DNA of 64,000 bases, taken from the NCBI GenBank assembly GCA_963772965.1, contig CAVYZU010000002.1:682001-746000 (forward strand). Reading direction: 5' to 3'. Every line of letters begins with the position of its first letter. The stretch's first letter is position 1. The translations under genes and the position numbers were made by a program. Of this stretch, positions 17,281 through 27,330 are shown one piece after another. Source of the stretch: AP-15 sp963772965. GTDB taxonomy: Bacteria > Pseudomonadota > Alphaproteobacteria > ATCC43930 > CGMCC-115725. Under the pieces are notes generated by a model. It was not told where the DNA came from. It saw nothing but the letters and a program-made list of their open reading frames with translations, and searched no databases.

Positions 17281-18075
17281 TCAAATGATTGAATTGACGA
17301 CGCCGCCATCCACCCGCAATGAAGCGCCAGTTACTGCCGAGGCCTCGGGACTGGCGACATAAAGGACGAGGCTTGCCACTTCCTCGGGCTCGATCAGGCG
17401 GTTGATCAGCGAGGTCGGCCGTTCCTTGCGAATGAATTCAGCCTCGATTTCGGCCACCGTCTTGCCGCTCTGGCGTGCCTGTCTTTCAAAAAATCGGGAG
17501 ACGCCCTCGCTGCGCGTCGGGCCGGGGAGCACTGCGTTGACGGTGACCCCGCTGCCAGCCAATGCATTAGCCAAGCCGCGCGAAACCGCGAGCTGCGCCG
17601 CCTTCGACGCTGAATAGTGGACGATGTCAGGTACGACGTTGAGCGCCAATTCGCTGGAGATAAAGATGATCCGGCCCCAGCCCGCCTCGCGCATTTGCGG
17701 GGCGTAATGACGTGACAGACGCACGCCGCTGATCACGTTGGTCTCGAACATCCGCTCCCAATCGGTGTCATCAAGCATAAAAAAGGGTTTTGGCTCAAAG
17801 ATGCCGAGATTGTTGACGAGTATGTCGAACATCGGCGCCTGTGCGATCAGCGCCTCGGCACCCGCCGGCGTAGCCGCGTCGGCCGCAGCGCCGTCAAGTG
17901 CCGCGCCAGGCACCGCGTCGCGGATCCGCCTGAGCGCGCTATCGACGTGCTCGGCGGCGCGTCCATTGATGACCACAAAAGCCCCCGCCGCGGCCAAGCC
18001 TTTAGCGATCGCAAAGCCGATACCGGCGGTCGATCCGGTCACCAGCGCGCGGCGCCCGTGCAAGTCGGTCTTCAT
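17281..18075 (-). CDS. Short-chain dehydrogenase/reductase
   Basis: About 264 residues from the ATG at 18075, which overlaps the stop of the aldehyde dehydrogenase by 4 bp. The SDR features are all present: cofactor loop TGSTAGIGFAIAKG, NNLGIF (NNAG-type motif), catalytic Ser in ISSELAL, and YSASK with Tyr and Lys. The C-terminus DGGVVNSII is standard. It probably acts with the neighbouring dehydrogenases in one catabolic route, whose substrate cannot be read from the sequence. Confidence 0.9.
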   Translation of the reverse strand: MKTDLHGRRALVTGSTAGIGFAIAKGLAAAGAFVVINGRAAEHVDSALRRIRDAVPGAALDGAAADAATPAGAEALIAQAPMFDILVNNLGIFEPKPFFMLDDTDWERMFETNVISGVRLSRHYAPQMREAGWGRIIFISSELALNVVPDIVHYSASKAAQLAVSRGLANALAGSGVTVNAVLPGPTRSEGVSRFFERQARQSGKTVAEIEAEFIRKERPTSLINRLIEPEEVASLVLYVASPEASAVTGASLRVDGGVVNSII

Positions 18076-19605
18076 GACGCGAACCACCCGCCCTTGATCG
18101 CGCGAGCGTCCGACGGGTACGAGTGCGGCCGATGCTGCAAGGTGATCCACTGATCGGTAGTGAATGCTTCGATCGCCCAGCGCCCGTTGAACCGGCCGAT
18201 GCCAGAGTTCTTCTCGCCGCCGAACGGGCTGTTCGGCAAATCGAGCGCCGGCTGGTCGTTGACGTGAACCATGCCGATTTGCAACTGCCGCGCAAACCGC
18301 ACACCGCGTTCGCGATCCTGCGTAAAGACGCTGCCGGCAAGCCCGTACTCGGTTGCATTGGCGATACGCAAAGCGTCGCCGTCATCCTGCGCGCGAATGA
18401 TCGGGGCGATTGGGCCGAAAATCTCACGTTGGGCCAGCTCTGAAATCGTTGCTGACTTCGGCAAATACGTGCGGCGGCAGAACCAGGCCCTGCGGTTCGC
18501 CACCGAGAACTAAATGCGCGCCCGAGGCCTTGGCAGCATTAATGCGATCGACCAACCCCTTCAGTTGGCTTTCGTTGATGATCGGCCCAACCATTGTGTC
18601 AGGTCGATCGGGATCGCCGTATTTCAATGCTTTGACCCGTTCGGCAAAGCGCTCGACAAATGTGTGGTAGAGATTGGCCGCGACGATGAGCCGATTGATG
18701 CTCATGCAGATCTGGCCCTGGTGGAGGAACTTGCCAAAGACTGCGGCGTCCAGCGACTGATCGAGATCGGCGTCGTGGAGCACGACAAACGGGGAGTTGC
18801 CGCCGAGCTCGAGTTCGACGCGCTTCAAGATCGACGCCCTCGCCGCCAGCTCGTAGATATGCCGGCCGACCGGGGTTGAGCCCGTGAATGAGATCACCCG
18901 CGGCACCGCATGCGTCACAAACGCGTCGCCGATTTCGCTTCCGGCTCCGATAATGACGCTCAGGACACCTGGCGGCAGCCCCGCCTCCTCGAGGATCTTC
19001 GCCAGCAGCAACCCGCCGGTGACCGGCGTGTCGCTGGCCGGCTTGACAACGACGGCATTGCCGACCGCCAGTGCGGGCGCCAGCGAGCGAGCCGACAGGT
19101 GCAATGGCCAGTTCCATGGGCTGATCACGCCGACGACGCCGACCGGATTGCGGTAGACGCGGCCCTCCTTACCAGGGACGTCGGTCGGCAGTATCTCGCC
19201 CTCGACCTGAAGCGGCACTGTCGACGCCCAAAGCATGATGGCGTGCGTGGTTTCGAATTCGAGGCTCGCCTTGAGCCGGGTGCTTCCCAACTCATGGATC
19301 AGCCAGGAAACGATTTCTTCGCGGCGGGCCTCCATGATCTCCGCCGCCCGCCGGAAGATCGCGAGACGTATTGATGGCAGGGTAGCACTCCAGGCGATCT
19401 GAGCCGTGGCCGCCGCGGCGTAGGCTGCCTCTAGGTCATTGCAGTCGCCCTGCGGAATTTCGAGGATAACCTCTCCAGTGTAGGGGTTGCGATCCGTCAA
19501 GAGACGGTTCGATTTACCTTGACGCCATTGGCCGGCAATCGGCAGACGATCAAAACCGCCATAGGCCGGCGGCGTTACGATTTTGGCGGGTCCGAGATCG
19601 TTCAT
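18072..19605 (-). CDS. Aldehyde dehydrogenase (one frameshift)
   Basis: An NAD(P)-dependent aldehyde dehydrogenase. Visible motifs are SPWNWPLHLSARSLAPALA, FTGSTPVGRHI, the general-base Glu in ELGGNSPFVV and the catalytic Cys in GQICMSINR. The frame breaks at the AAA run 18443-18445: dropping one base joins AEVSND to ELAQREIFGP and the normal C-terminus ending at 18072, about 510 residues in total. The indel may be a sequencing error. It starts 12 bp after the DsbA-like gene and overlaps the SDR by 4 bp, so all four genes form one operon. Confidence 0.85.
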
Positions 19606-19617
19606 ATCGCAGCCTCT

Positions 19618-20160
19618 TCAGGCCGGGGTCAGTGCCAGTGCCAGCCGGTCGGCAATGGCTGCGGTCAGCGACGCATAATCGACCGCGCCCTCATACTTCA
19701 GACCGTCGAGGAACAATGTCGGCGTACCCCTGACACCACTGCGAACGCCGGTGAGAAAATCGCGACGGACTTTGGGTGCGTAAGTGGCATGCGCCAAAGC
19801 ATCGCGCAGTGCATGCTCGGATAATCCCAAGGAGCGCACTGCGGAAAATAGCAGTGGAACGCCAAGGTGATCCTGATTCGCATAGAGCAGATCATGCATT
19901 TCCCAGAAACGGCCGTGTGCCCCGGCAAACTCTGCGCTTTCCGCTGCGGGCTCGGCGTATTGATGAAGCTCGGTCAGCGGAAAATGGCGGAACGCGAAAC
20001 GCAGTCTTGTGCCGAATTGTCGCTGCACGCGCTTGATAACCGGATGGGCCATGCCGCAGTACGGACACTGGTAATCGCCGTATTCGAGAAGCGTCACCGG
20101 AGCATTGTCCGGGCCTTGGGTATGATCGATCGATGTAATAGGATCGCGCAACATCGCCAT
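19618..20160 (-). CDS. DsbA-family thioredoxin-like protein
   Basis: About 180 residues from the ATG at 20160, with GGAGG six bases upstream. It has a CPYC active site (YGDYQCPYCGMAHP), the helical DsbA insertion, and the cis-Pro loop GVRGTPTLFLDG. There is no signal peptide, so it is probably cytosolic, like the DsbA/FrnE-like proteins often linked to redox stress. It heads the operon with aldehyde dehydrogenase, SDR and a hydroxyacid dehydrogenase. A near-consensus FNR-type box lies upstream. Confidence 0.87.
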   Translation of the reverse strand: MAMLRDPITSIDHTQGPDNAPVTLLEYGDYQCPYCGMAHPVIKRVQRQFGTRLRFAFRHFPLTELHQYAEPAAESAEFAGAHGRFWEMHDLLYANQDHLGVPLLFSAVRSLGLSEHALRDALAHATYAPKVRRDFLTGVRSGVRGTPTLFLDGLKYEGAVDYASLTAAIADRLALALTPA

Positions 20161-20211
20161 CGCCGTCCTCCAGATTAGCTGCAGAACTAATAGATGCTCG
20201 GGGCCGTTACC

Positions 20212-20225
20212 TTGACGGTCATCAG
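20212..20225 (-). promoter_or_regulatory. Near-consensus FNR/FixK-type box (one mismatch)
   Basis: Plus-strand TTGACGGTCATCAG is TTGA-N6-TCAA with the last base changed. It lies about 50 bp upstream of the DsbA-like start. The hexamer at the 22 bp position is TAGTTC, a weak -10. This site is less convincing than the exact ones. Confidence 0.35.
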
Positions 20226-20315
20226 TTTTCCGGGACAACATTATAGCGCGTGTGATTGACCGGCCCGCGCCGGCCGGTTCACGCTACTTCCGTTAGTGTT
20301 ATGAAAGGCCAGGGA

Positions 20316-20546
20316 ATGGCTGACCGGAAAGACCTAAAGGAGTGGGTATATGAAGCGGTCCAAAAGAAAGGGCGAACACAAGTAGTGAATGTCGCCCGAT
20401 CTATTTGGGAGCAGCACGAACAAGAGCTGAGAGAATCGGGCGATCTTTTTTACACTTGGCAATATCAGATGCGTTGGGCGGCACAACAGCTTCGCAAGGA
20501 AGGGCGGCTGATGCTTGCGGGACGCGACTGGGCGCTAAAGCGATAG
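20316..20546 (+). CDS. Small hypothetical protein
   Basis: About 76 residues from the ATG at 20316, with AAAGG eleven bases upstream; ATGs at 20301 and 20256 are alternatives. Sequence such as KEWVYEAVQKKGRTQVVNVA and YTWQYQMRWAAQQLRKEGR suggests a small winged-helix-like fold, basic and cytosolic. Base composition here is less GC-rich than in the flanking operons, consistent with an accessory stretch at 20.3-22.5 kb. No function can be given. Confidence 0.6.
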   Translation: MADRKDLKEWVYEAVQKKGRTQVVNVARSIWEQHEQELRESGDLFYTWQYQMRWAAQQLRKEGRLMLAGRDWALKR

Positions 20547-20572
20547 CAGACGGCTGACCTCAGGCGCTCGCC

Positions 20573-20758
20573 TTAGCTGGCATGCCCATACTTCCAGTTA
20601 AAGCCGCATGAGCGACAGAGCATGTCGTCACCAAATTTAGGCTCGAATTCTTCAAGCTCCTGTCCATCGACTTCTCGATGGTCGCGTCCGTAGAAGTCTA
20701 TCCAAAGTGCGCCCCAGACTGAAATTTGGTCGCTGTAGCACTCGTGGCACTTCAGCAT
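20573..20758 (-). CDS. Small zinc-ribbon-like hypothetical protein
   Basis: A 61-residue protein with two Cys pairs (CHEC near the N-terminus and CRSC near the C-terminus) placed to bind one zinc. The middle is acidic. No family is recognised. Similar small CxxC proteins can be nucleic-acid or protein-binding modules. Confidence 0.5.
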   Translation of the reverse strand: MLKCHECYSDQISVWGALWIDFYGRDHREVDGQELEEFEPKFGDDMLCRSCGFNWKYGHAS

Positions 20759-20847
20759 CTCGGGCTCCCTTGACCAAGCCAGTAGCTGCAGTGGAATAGT
20801 GATCTAACGCAGCCCGATTGCGAGCGCAATCAGGGACTACCTATGCC

Positions 20848-22066
20848 CTACTCCGCAGCTTGCGCGGTCACCTGCGTTCGAATGTTCACATACCCCGGAG
20901 AAGTCTCATCGTTCAGGGCCTCGTAGACGGCGTAGGCGGTTTCCTTGCTGCCACCAACCGAAAATGCCCCCTTCGGGGTGAACTTACCCGCAATACCCTC
21001 CCTGTGTTTGCTGCGCCGCCAATCCACCGTTCTTAACTTCCTGACCAGTGCCGCCATTTTTGACTCGCGCATCGTTTGGTCGGCGATGTCAACCAGTTCA
21101 TGTCCCATCGCGCCAATCGCCGAGAGCACGGTCGGGGCTGACGCCAATTTACTCTCGCGATCTTCGATTGCGGGACCGATCGCGTCAGTAACTGCGCTAA
21201 ACCATTCAACCGCAACTTGCCGCACCCGCTGAACCCTGTCGTCGGAGAGCGGAACAGGGCGAGTTCCGTATTTTACCCCGCCTATTCCCTCGGCGAGCGT
21301 GATACAGGCGCCCCGAAGCGATGTTATGGTTACAACATCTTTGTCGTGAACGCTCAATTGGCGCCGCGATTTGTTCACGCGATCCCGAAAGAATGGCACT
21401 TCACGCTCAATGTCACGTGCGACCCGGGTTAGCGGGTCCCGCGCATCCATACCGATGCTAAACGCCGCGTTCGGCCGAACGCCTAAGACGTTGAGGTCAT
21501 GAAAGAATTGGCGCGCCCATAGCTTGTCCCTTCCGTGGCAAATATAGATCGCTACAAACTCGTTCTTGGTGTCCGGCAGAAGAATTCGCTGCCTCGAATC
21601 GGGCTGTCAGCTGTGTTTCGCCGTCGATCGCAACCAGCCGTTTGTCGTAGGGCACTTGAATGAAGCCCTTGCCAAACTCGTCGATCTCACAAGCGAGCCC
21701 GTCCTCTGGATAGAGGATGATCGGAGGGGTAATACCGTCCACCTCGCCCTCATACACCTCCACGATGTAATCGGCGTACGCAGGTACGTTCTTTGCCTTG
21801 GCCCCGGCAAATAAACGCTGTACTTCATCACGGATTTCTCGAAGATCTTGCAGTTCCTTACTCGCGTCGAGCTTCTTTCGGTCTTCTGAATCACGGGGGT
21901 TGGGAGCTATTTGAAACAACTGAGTGGCCTTAAGGCGGCCTAGAAACTGGTGCTCGTTGATATTGAACCCGGCGATCAAATGTCCGTCGGTCGGGTTCAA
22001 CCTCATCTCCATTTTGACCTCGTATAGAGTTGATGGCGAGGCCAGGAGTGGCTTCGCCTCGATCAT
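20848..22066 (-). CDS. DGQHR/DndB-like domain protein (one frameshift)
   Basis: Two frames together make about 405 residues. The N-terminal part (22066 to about 21590) ends in a DGQHR-like site, here LVAIDGETQLTARF. One base change near 21585 joins it to LLPDTKNEFVAIY, FFHDLNVLGVRPNAAFSIG and DPLTRVARDIEREVPFFRDR, which match the C-terminal region of DGQHR-domain proteins related to DndB, the regulator of DNA phosphorothioation. The canonical DGQHR residues are altered to DGETQ. No dndCDE genes are nearby, so the gene is an orphan. The family call is by eye. Confidence 0.6.
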
Positions 22067-22553
22067 CGGCCGGAAGCGACCCCAAGTCGATTAGAGGCCG
22101 TAGGCACGAACAGGCCGCCGAGTCAACACCTGAGTAATGATAATTAGAACTCGAGATAAAGTTTACCGATTACAATCAGCCCCGAGCTTTCTGCTAGCCA
22201 AAAGAAGGTCACGGGCGCTTGTCACCGCGCAAGTTATGAGCCGGCGCGTCAGCCAGACGGCTTTCGAGTAGAGAAATGCGCCTTTTCCGGTAGCAGAAGG
22301 CGTTCGGGACTTGCGGCATCGATATCCGATAAGTTGCCATATTCGCATCGTATTGTCGTGTGTTGGTACTTCAACCGTCGCGGAATCGTAATATGAGGAG
22401 TTCGGCGGGCTCCTGATCTCGCACCTGATAAAACAGGAGGAACAGGATGATTTAGTGCGTTTGTTAGGGCGGGATTGAGCAACCCGGCGGGCGCCGTCGC
22501 GGCTCGGCGCCAGGACCAGGATCGTCGGCACCTGATCGCGGCGCGGCGTTAGT
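22067..22553. other. Intergenic region, no gene seen
   Basis: About 490 bp, less GC-rich than the surroundings, with no supportable coding region. It contains one copy of a 40-odd bp dispersed repeat at 22410-22451. Confidence 0.5.
22410..22451 (+). repeat. Dispersed repeat, copy A (core CCTGATAAAACAGG)
   Basis: CTCCTGATCTCG is followed two bases later by CCTGATAAAACAGG and a trailing AACAGG. The same order recurs on the minus strand at 37102-37145. The core can form a hairpin (CCTG/CAGG around an AT-rich loop). Confidence 0.7.
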
Positions 22554-24968
22554 TCAGGGGGCGGTGGGTTCGCTGTCGAGGGCTTCGCGGATGGCGCGCG
22601 CGAGGGTCTGCAATTGATAGGGTTTGCGGACGATCGGCATGCCGGCTTCGAGCGTGTGCCAGGCTTTGGCGTAGCCGCTGGTCAACAATACGGCGATGTC
22701 GGGGTATTGCTGTTTGATGCGGCGCGCGAGGTCGAGCCCGTCGATCTCCCCGGGCATCACGACATCGGTGAATACCAGGTCGATCCGCTCGCCCGAGCCG
22801 AGCAAGTCGAGTGCCGCGGCCGCGGAGTTGGCGTACGCCACGCGGTAGCCGAGCTGGTCCAACAAGAGGCCGGCGACTTCCTGCACCTCGGGATTGTCCT
22901 CGACGACGAGAACCGTCTCGCGGCCGCGCGGCGGTTTGCCGTCGATCAATGGCTCTTCGCTAAGCGGTCGTCGGCTGTGCGGCAGATAAATTGTCACGGT
23001 GGTACCTTGGTTGACTTCGCTGGCGATCGTCACCGTCCCGCCTGATTGCCGCGTCAATCCATAAACCTGCGACAAGCCCAGTCCGGTTCCTTTGTCGAGC
23101 TGCTTTGTCGTAAAGAACGGTTCGAACACCTTTGGCAGAATGTCGGGGGCGATGCCGCAGCCGGTATCGGTGACGGTCAGAGCGACGAACTCACCGCTCA
23201 GCCGATCGGGCGTATCTTCCAATTGCAGATGCACGTTTTTGGCGCCGATCGTGATCATCCCGCCATCAGGCATCGCGTCGCGGGCGTTGACGACAAGATT
23301 GATCAGCGCCAATTCGAGTTCGTGGACGTCGACTGCCACCGGCCAAACATTGCGCCCGACATTGATCACCAACTCGATGTCGCCGCGAGCGGAGCTGGCG
23401 AGAAGGTCGCGGAACGCGGCCAGTCGCTGGCGCAGGCTGATCACGGTCGGGTTCAGCGACTGCCGGCGCGAGAACGCCAGCAATTGCCGGGTCAGGGTCT
23501 CGCCGCGCGCGGCGGCGTTCTCGATCGCCTCGATCGCGCGCAGGTTGCGGGCATCGCCGACCCGCTCTTTCAGCAGATGCGCGTTGCCGCTGACCACCAT
23601 GATCATGTTGTTGAAATCATGCGCGATACCGCCGGTCAGCTGCCCCAGCGCCTCCATCGTCTGGGCTTGCGCGAGCTGGTCTTGGGCCCGCCGCAATTTC
23701 GCCTCGGCCTCGCGGCGCTCGGTAATGTCGCGGGTGATTTTCGCAAACCCGATCAGGGTCCCGTCCTCGTCGCGGATCGCATCGATCACCACGCTGGCGA
23801 AAAACAGCGAGCCGTCCTTGCGGACCCGCCAGCCTTCGGCCATGCAGGTCCCCGATTGGGTCGCGGTCGCCAGGACTTTGTCGGGAATGCCGGCGGCCTG
23901 GTCCGCGACCGTGTAGAATGAGGAGAAATGCTTGCCCACGATTTCGTGCTCGGCATACCCCTTGATCCGCTGCGCCCCGGCGTTCCACCCCGCGACGATC
24001 CCGTTCGGATCCAGCCTGACCAGCGCGTAATCGGTGACCGCCTCGGTAAACAGCCGGAATTGACGTTCGCTCTCGCGCAGCGCCTCCAGCCCCAGCTTGT
24101 CATTCGTTACATGGCGGCCGATGATATGAATGATCCCGTTATCTGCCGCCAAAGTCCAGCTGAGCCACCGCCATGAGCCATCCTTGTGCCGGAAACGGTT
24201 CTCCATCCGCACCGTCGGCATGCCCTCGGCAAGCTGGCGCCGGCCGGCCATCGAATGTGCGGCGTCGTCGGGATGGCGCAGCTCGCTGACATGCATCCGC
24301 TTGATCTCGTCCTCGCTCCAGCCGAGCAGAGCGGTCCAAGCCGGATTGACGCTGGTGAAATATCCCTCGAAATTCGAGACGCCGAGCAGATCCTCGGATA
24401 CCTGCCAAATGCGGTCTCGCTCGCGGATGCGTTCGGCTATTTCCGCTTCGAGCCGATCGTTGAGGACACGCAACGCCTCTTCTTTGCGGACGCGATCGGT
24501 CGTCTCGATGCAGGTCGTTAGGATCCCGCCGATACCGTTCGCCGCGCCATCGTCCGGGATCGGGCTATAGCTGATTGTAAAGCGCGCATCCTCGCCCATG
24601 GCGCCGTGGCGGCGGACGGTCCAAGGGTGATCGACGGCAAAGAAGGCGTCGCGCTCGCCCCGCAAAATCGCCTCGTTCAATGGCCCGAGCTCGGGGTAGA
24701 TCTCCCGCCACACCTCGCGCAAGGGGCGGCCAAAGGCTTCAGGGTGCTTGTCGCCGAGGATCGGCCGGTAGGCGTCATTGTAAATCAGGACAAGTTCTGC
24801 GCCCCAGCGGATCGCCATCGGGAAACCCGAAGCCATGATCATCGCGACCGCGATGTCGAGGCTATGCGGCCAGTTGGCCCGGCGACCGAGCGATGTCGTC
24901 GACCAGTCCGTCTCGCGGAGCCGACGCGCCATCTCTCCAGGCGGCTCGGCGGGGCTTGGGATTGTCAT
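22554..24968 (-). CDS. Hybrid sensor histidine kinase with PAS domains and receiver
   Basis: About 804 residues from the ATG at 24968. Order: a PAS/GAF-like N-terminal region, PAS with PAC (about 200-320), another PAS (about 330-450 with RDITERREAEAKLRRAQ), HisKA with GGIAHDFNN (phospho-acceptor His), HATPase_c (NARDAMPDGG, DTGCGI, TGLGLSQVYGL) and a C-terminal receiver (VVEDN, FTDVVMPG with the phospho-Asp). There is no transmembrane helix, so it senses a cytosolic signal. No separate output regulator is adjacent, and the C-terminal receiver suggests phosphorelay. The ligand is unknown. Confidence 0.93.
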   Translation of the reverse strand: MTIPSPAEPPGEMARRLRETDWSTTSLGRRANWPHSLDIAVAMIMASGFPMAIRWGAELVLIYNDAYRPILGDKHPEAFGRPLREVWREIYPELGPLNEAILRGERDAFFAVDHPWTVRRHGAMGEDARFTISYSPIPDDGAANGIGGILTTCIETTDRVRKEEALRVLNDRLEAEIAERIRERDRIWQVSEDLLGVSNFEGYFTSVNPAWTALLGWSEDEIKRMHVSELRHPDDAAHSMAGRRQLAEGMPTVRMENRFRHKDGSWRWLSWTLAADNGIIHIIGRHVTNDKLGLEALRESERQFRLFTEAVTDYALVRLDPNGIVAGWNAGAQRIKGYAEHEIVGKHFSSFYTVADQAAGIPDKVLATATQSGTCMAEGWRVRKDGSLFFASVVIDAIRDEDGTLIGFAKITRDITERREAEAKLRRAQDQLAQAQTMEALGQLTGGIAHDFNNMIMVVSGNAHLLKERVGDARNLRAIEAIENAAARGETLTRQLLAFSRRQSLNPTVISLRQRLAAFRDLLASSARGDIELVINVGRNVWPVAVDVHELELALINLVVNARDAMPDGGMITIGAKNVHLQLEDTPDRLSGEFVALTVTDTGCGIAPDILPKVFEPFFTTKQLDKGTGLGLSQVYGLTRQSGGTVTIASEVNQGTTVTIYLPHSRRPLSEEPLIDGKPPRGRETVLVVEDNPEVQEVAGLLLDQLGYRVAYANSAAAALDLLGSGERIDLVFTDVVMPGEIDGLDLARRIKQQYPDIAVLLTSGYAKAWHTLEAGMPIVRKPYQLQTLARAIREALDSEPTAP

Positions 24969-25244
24969 TGTATCCGGTTGATGTCTGCTCCCGTACTGAA
25001 AACCACGTAGCACACATGGGAACAGCCCTTATGTCCAGTGTCGTTTTCTATGCTGGAATTTTGCGTCACCGAGAAGCTCTGCATCATTCTGTGGTTCACG
25101 GCGACATTGCAGTCAGCTTCTTGCAAGGCGATCACGCCAAACACCCTCGCGCGCGCTTGGTTCCGCCCGTCATAAACTTAGTTTAAGCCGGTGGCCACAA
25201 GCCTCTGGCACAATGCTTGCTGCTGCTGTGCGATCTTGGACTGA

Positions 25245-26573
25245 ATGGCGCGATCGAAGTTGACGGCTCGTAGGCTGTGGCGCGATGCGACCCGCCGTGC
25301 ATTGCGCGGGTTCGAGCAGAGGCGCTGGCGCAGGTCTCCTGCCGCCATACCACGCGGCAGCTGGTTTTATGCGCCAGGCTGGTTCAGCTGGATCACGGCG
25401 CCGGTGCTCGCCAGCGGCCGGGCGCCGTTCGGGCTGCTGGTAGCGGTCACGGCCACCGGCACCTTGGCAATGCACATCCTTATCCCGGTATTGCCGCTCG
25501 CCGCTATCGATCTCGGTGTGCCGCGGGGAGCGATCCAGCAGGCCATCACGCTCTATCTTTTCGGCATAGCCGGCGGGCAATTGCTCTATGGTCCGGTGTC
25601 CGACCGCTTTGGGCGGCGGCCCACTCTGATCGTTTCGCTGGCTCTATACATCGCGGCGGGCGTCATCGCCGGCTGGGCGGCGACGCTCGCGACGTTGCTG
25701 ATGGCGCGCGTCGTTCAAGCAGTCGGTGGCTGCGGCGGGCTGGTCTTGGGCCGCGCGATCGTGCGCGACAGCGCCGGGCCGGGCGAAGCGACCTCGCGCA
25801 TGGCGCTGCTGACGATGGTGCAAAGCCTCGCACCCGGTGTCGGCCCGGCGGTCGGCGGATTTCTCGGCGCCTGGTTTGGCTGGCGGTCGATCTTTGTCAT
25901 GCTGGTGGCGCTTGGCGCTGTCACATTGGCAGGCGTTATTCTGCTGTTGCCGGAGACCGTGGCATCGCGCGGGTCGGGACGCATGCTCGGCAGCTATATT
26001 AGGCTGCTGCGCTCGCGAATATTTTGCGGCTATATGTTTGGCGGCGCTTTTACCAGCACGACCTTCTTTGCGTACTTGACCACCTCCCCGTTTATCTTCA
26101 CGAATATGCTGCATCGGCCGGCGACCGAGATCGGGCTCTACTATCTCGTGGTCATGGCCGGGGTTCCGGTCGGCAGTTTCAGCGCGAGCCGCCTCGTCCG
26201 GCGAATGCGGCCGGTTTTGCTGCTGCGGATAACGAGTGCGATCGCACTCGCCGGCGCGGCGCTGTTCTTTGTCGTCGCCGCGACGGGACATGTCACCGTC
26301 TTGACCGTACTCGCGCCGATGATCCTGTTTTCCATCGGTGTCGGTGCGGCTTCGCCCGTCGCGATCACCGCGGCGATCAGCACCGACCCGCATATGATCG
26401 GCGCCGCCTCCGGGCTATACGGCTTTATGCAGATGGCGAATGGGGCGCTGTGCACTCTGGCGGTCGGCCTCATTCCGGCGAACCCGGCGCTGGCCGCCGC
26501 CAGCGTCTTGCTTGCCGGGCTGTTTCTCGGGCAATTCTTTTTCCTGCTGGCGACACGCCCAGCTGCCGTGTAG
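25245..26573 (+). CDS. MFS transporter, Bcr/CflA-like drug exporter
   Basis: A 442-residue protein with about twelve transmembrane helices. The motif GPVSDRFGRRPTLI between helices 2 and 3 is the MFS A-motif, and the placement of ARVVQAVGGCGGLVLGRAIVRD is typical of the Bcr/CflA (DHA1) group that exports drugs or small metabolites by proton antiport. An unusual Arg-rich N-terminal segment precedes the first helix, so the true start may lie downstream. It is transcribed toward the phosphoribosyltransferase gene and converges with it. Confidence 0.88.
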   Translation: MARSKLTARRLWRDATRRALRGFEQRRWRRSPAAIPRGSWFYAPGWFSWITAPVLASGRAPFGLLVAVTATGTLAMHILIPVLPLAAIDLGVPRGAIQQAITLYLFGIAGGQLLYGPVSDRFGRRPTLIVSLALYIAAGVIAGWAATLATLLMARVVQAVGGCGGLVLGRAIVRDSAGPGEATSRMALLTMVQSLAPGVGPAVGGFLGAWFGWRSIFVMLVALGAVTLAGVILLLPETVASRGSGRMLGSYIRLLRSRIFCGYMFGGAFTSTTFFAYLTTSPFIFTNMLHRPATEIGLYYLVVMAGVPVGSFSASRLVRRMRPVLLLRITSAIALAGAALFFVVAATGHVTVLTVLAPMILFSIGVGAASPVAITAAISTDPHMIGAASGLYGFMQMANGALCTLAVGLIPANPALAAASVLLAGLFLGQFFFLLATRPAAV

Positions 26574-26598
26574 AGCACCGATGAAGCAACCTCTGCGA

Positions 26599-27253
26599 TC
26601 AAGTTGCGCTTTGTTGTTGTGCCAGCAGTGCGCAGACCTCGTCATCCGTCGCCTGCCCGAAATCGTCGTACCAGCGCCCGACGGCAAGAAACGGCTCGGG
26701 CGTCATGTAACAGACTACCTCATTGGCTAGCTTTTTAAAGTCACTGCAAATTTCGGGGGCCGCGGTCGGGACGGCCACAACGATGCCCTCCGGACCCAAT
26801 GGCCGCAAAGCTGCAATGGCCGCCCGCATCGTGGCGCCGGTGGCGAGCCCGTCATCGATAAGGATCACGGTGCGGCCCCGGACCTCGGGCGGTGGCCGCC
26901 CGCTGCGGTAGAGCTGCTCGCGGCGCGCCAGTTCCGCCATTTCGCTCGCGGCAACGGCATCGATCTCCCCCGGCGCAATCCCAAGCCTCGCGACGACATC
27001 GTGATTGAGGACACGCACTCCGCCGCTGGCGACCGCGCCCATCGCCAATTCCTCATGCCCGGGTACGCCCGAGCTTTCTCACCAGGAAGACGTCGAGCGG
27101 CGCTGCCAACGCCCGAGCCACCTCGAAGGCGACCGGCACCCCGCCGCGCGGCAGGCCGAGCACGATGACATCCGGTCTGCCGGTATAGGCGGAAAGCTTT
27201 GTCGCGAGCAGCCGCCCGGCCTCGCTGCGGTCACGAAACACCGTGTGCTCCAT
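26599..27253 (-). CDS. Phosphoribosyltransferase (one frameshift)
   Basis: About 217 residues in two frames. The first part (from ATG 27253) matches the start of the phosphoribosyltransferase in the fusion gene at 8854, with VIVLGLPRGGVPVAFEVARA. One extra base near 27067 must be removed to join VRKLG to VPGHEELAMGA. The PRPP loop is VILIDDGLATGATM. The C-terminus ends where the esterase would begin in the fusion, so this is the stand-alone form. The indel may be a sequencing error. A near-consensus FNR-type box lies upstream. Confidence 0.82.
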
Positions 27254-27330
27254 GGCGTCTCCTGGGACCGGATCGTCACGATAGGGGGCGCCCCGAGATC
27301 AAACAGTATTAATTTCGCATCAGCGGCAAA

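Noticed and set aside
25644..26393. Long minus-strand frame opposite the MFS exporter
   Set aside because: Low-complexity Arg/Asp/Gln-rich translation of the complementary strand of a membrane protein gene.
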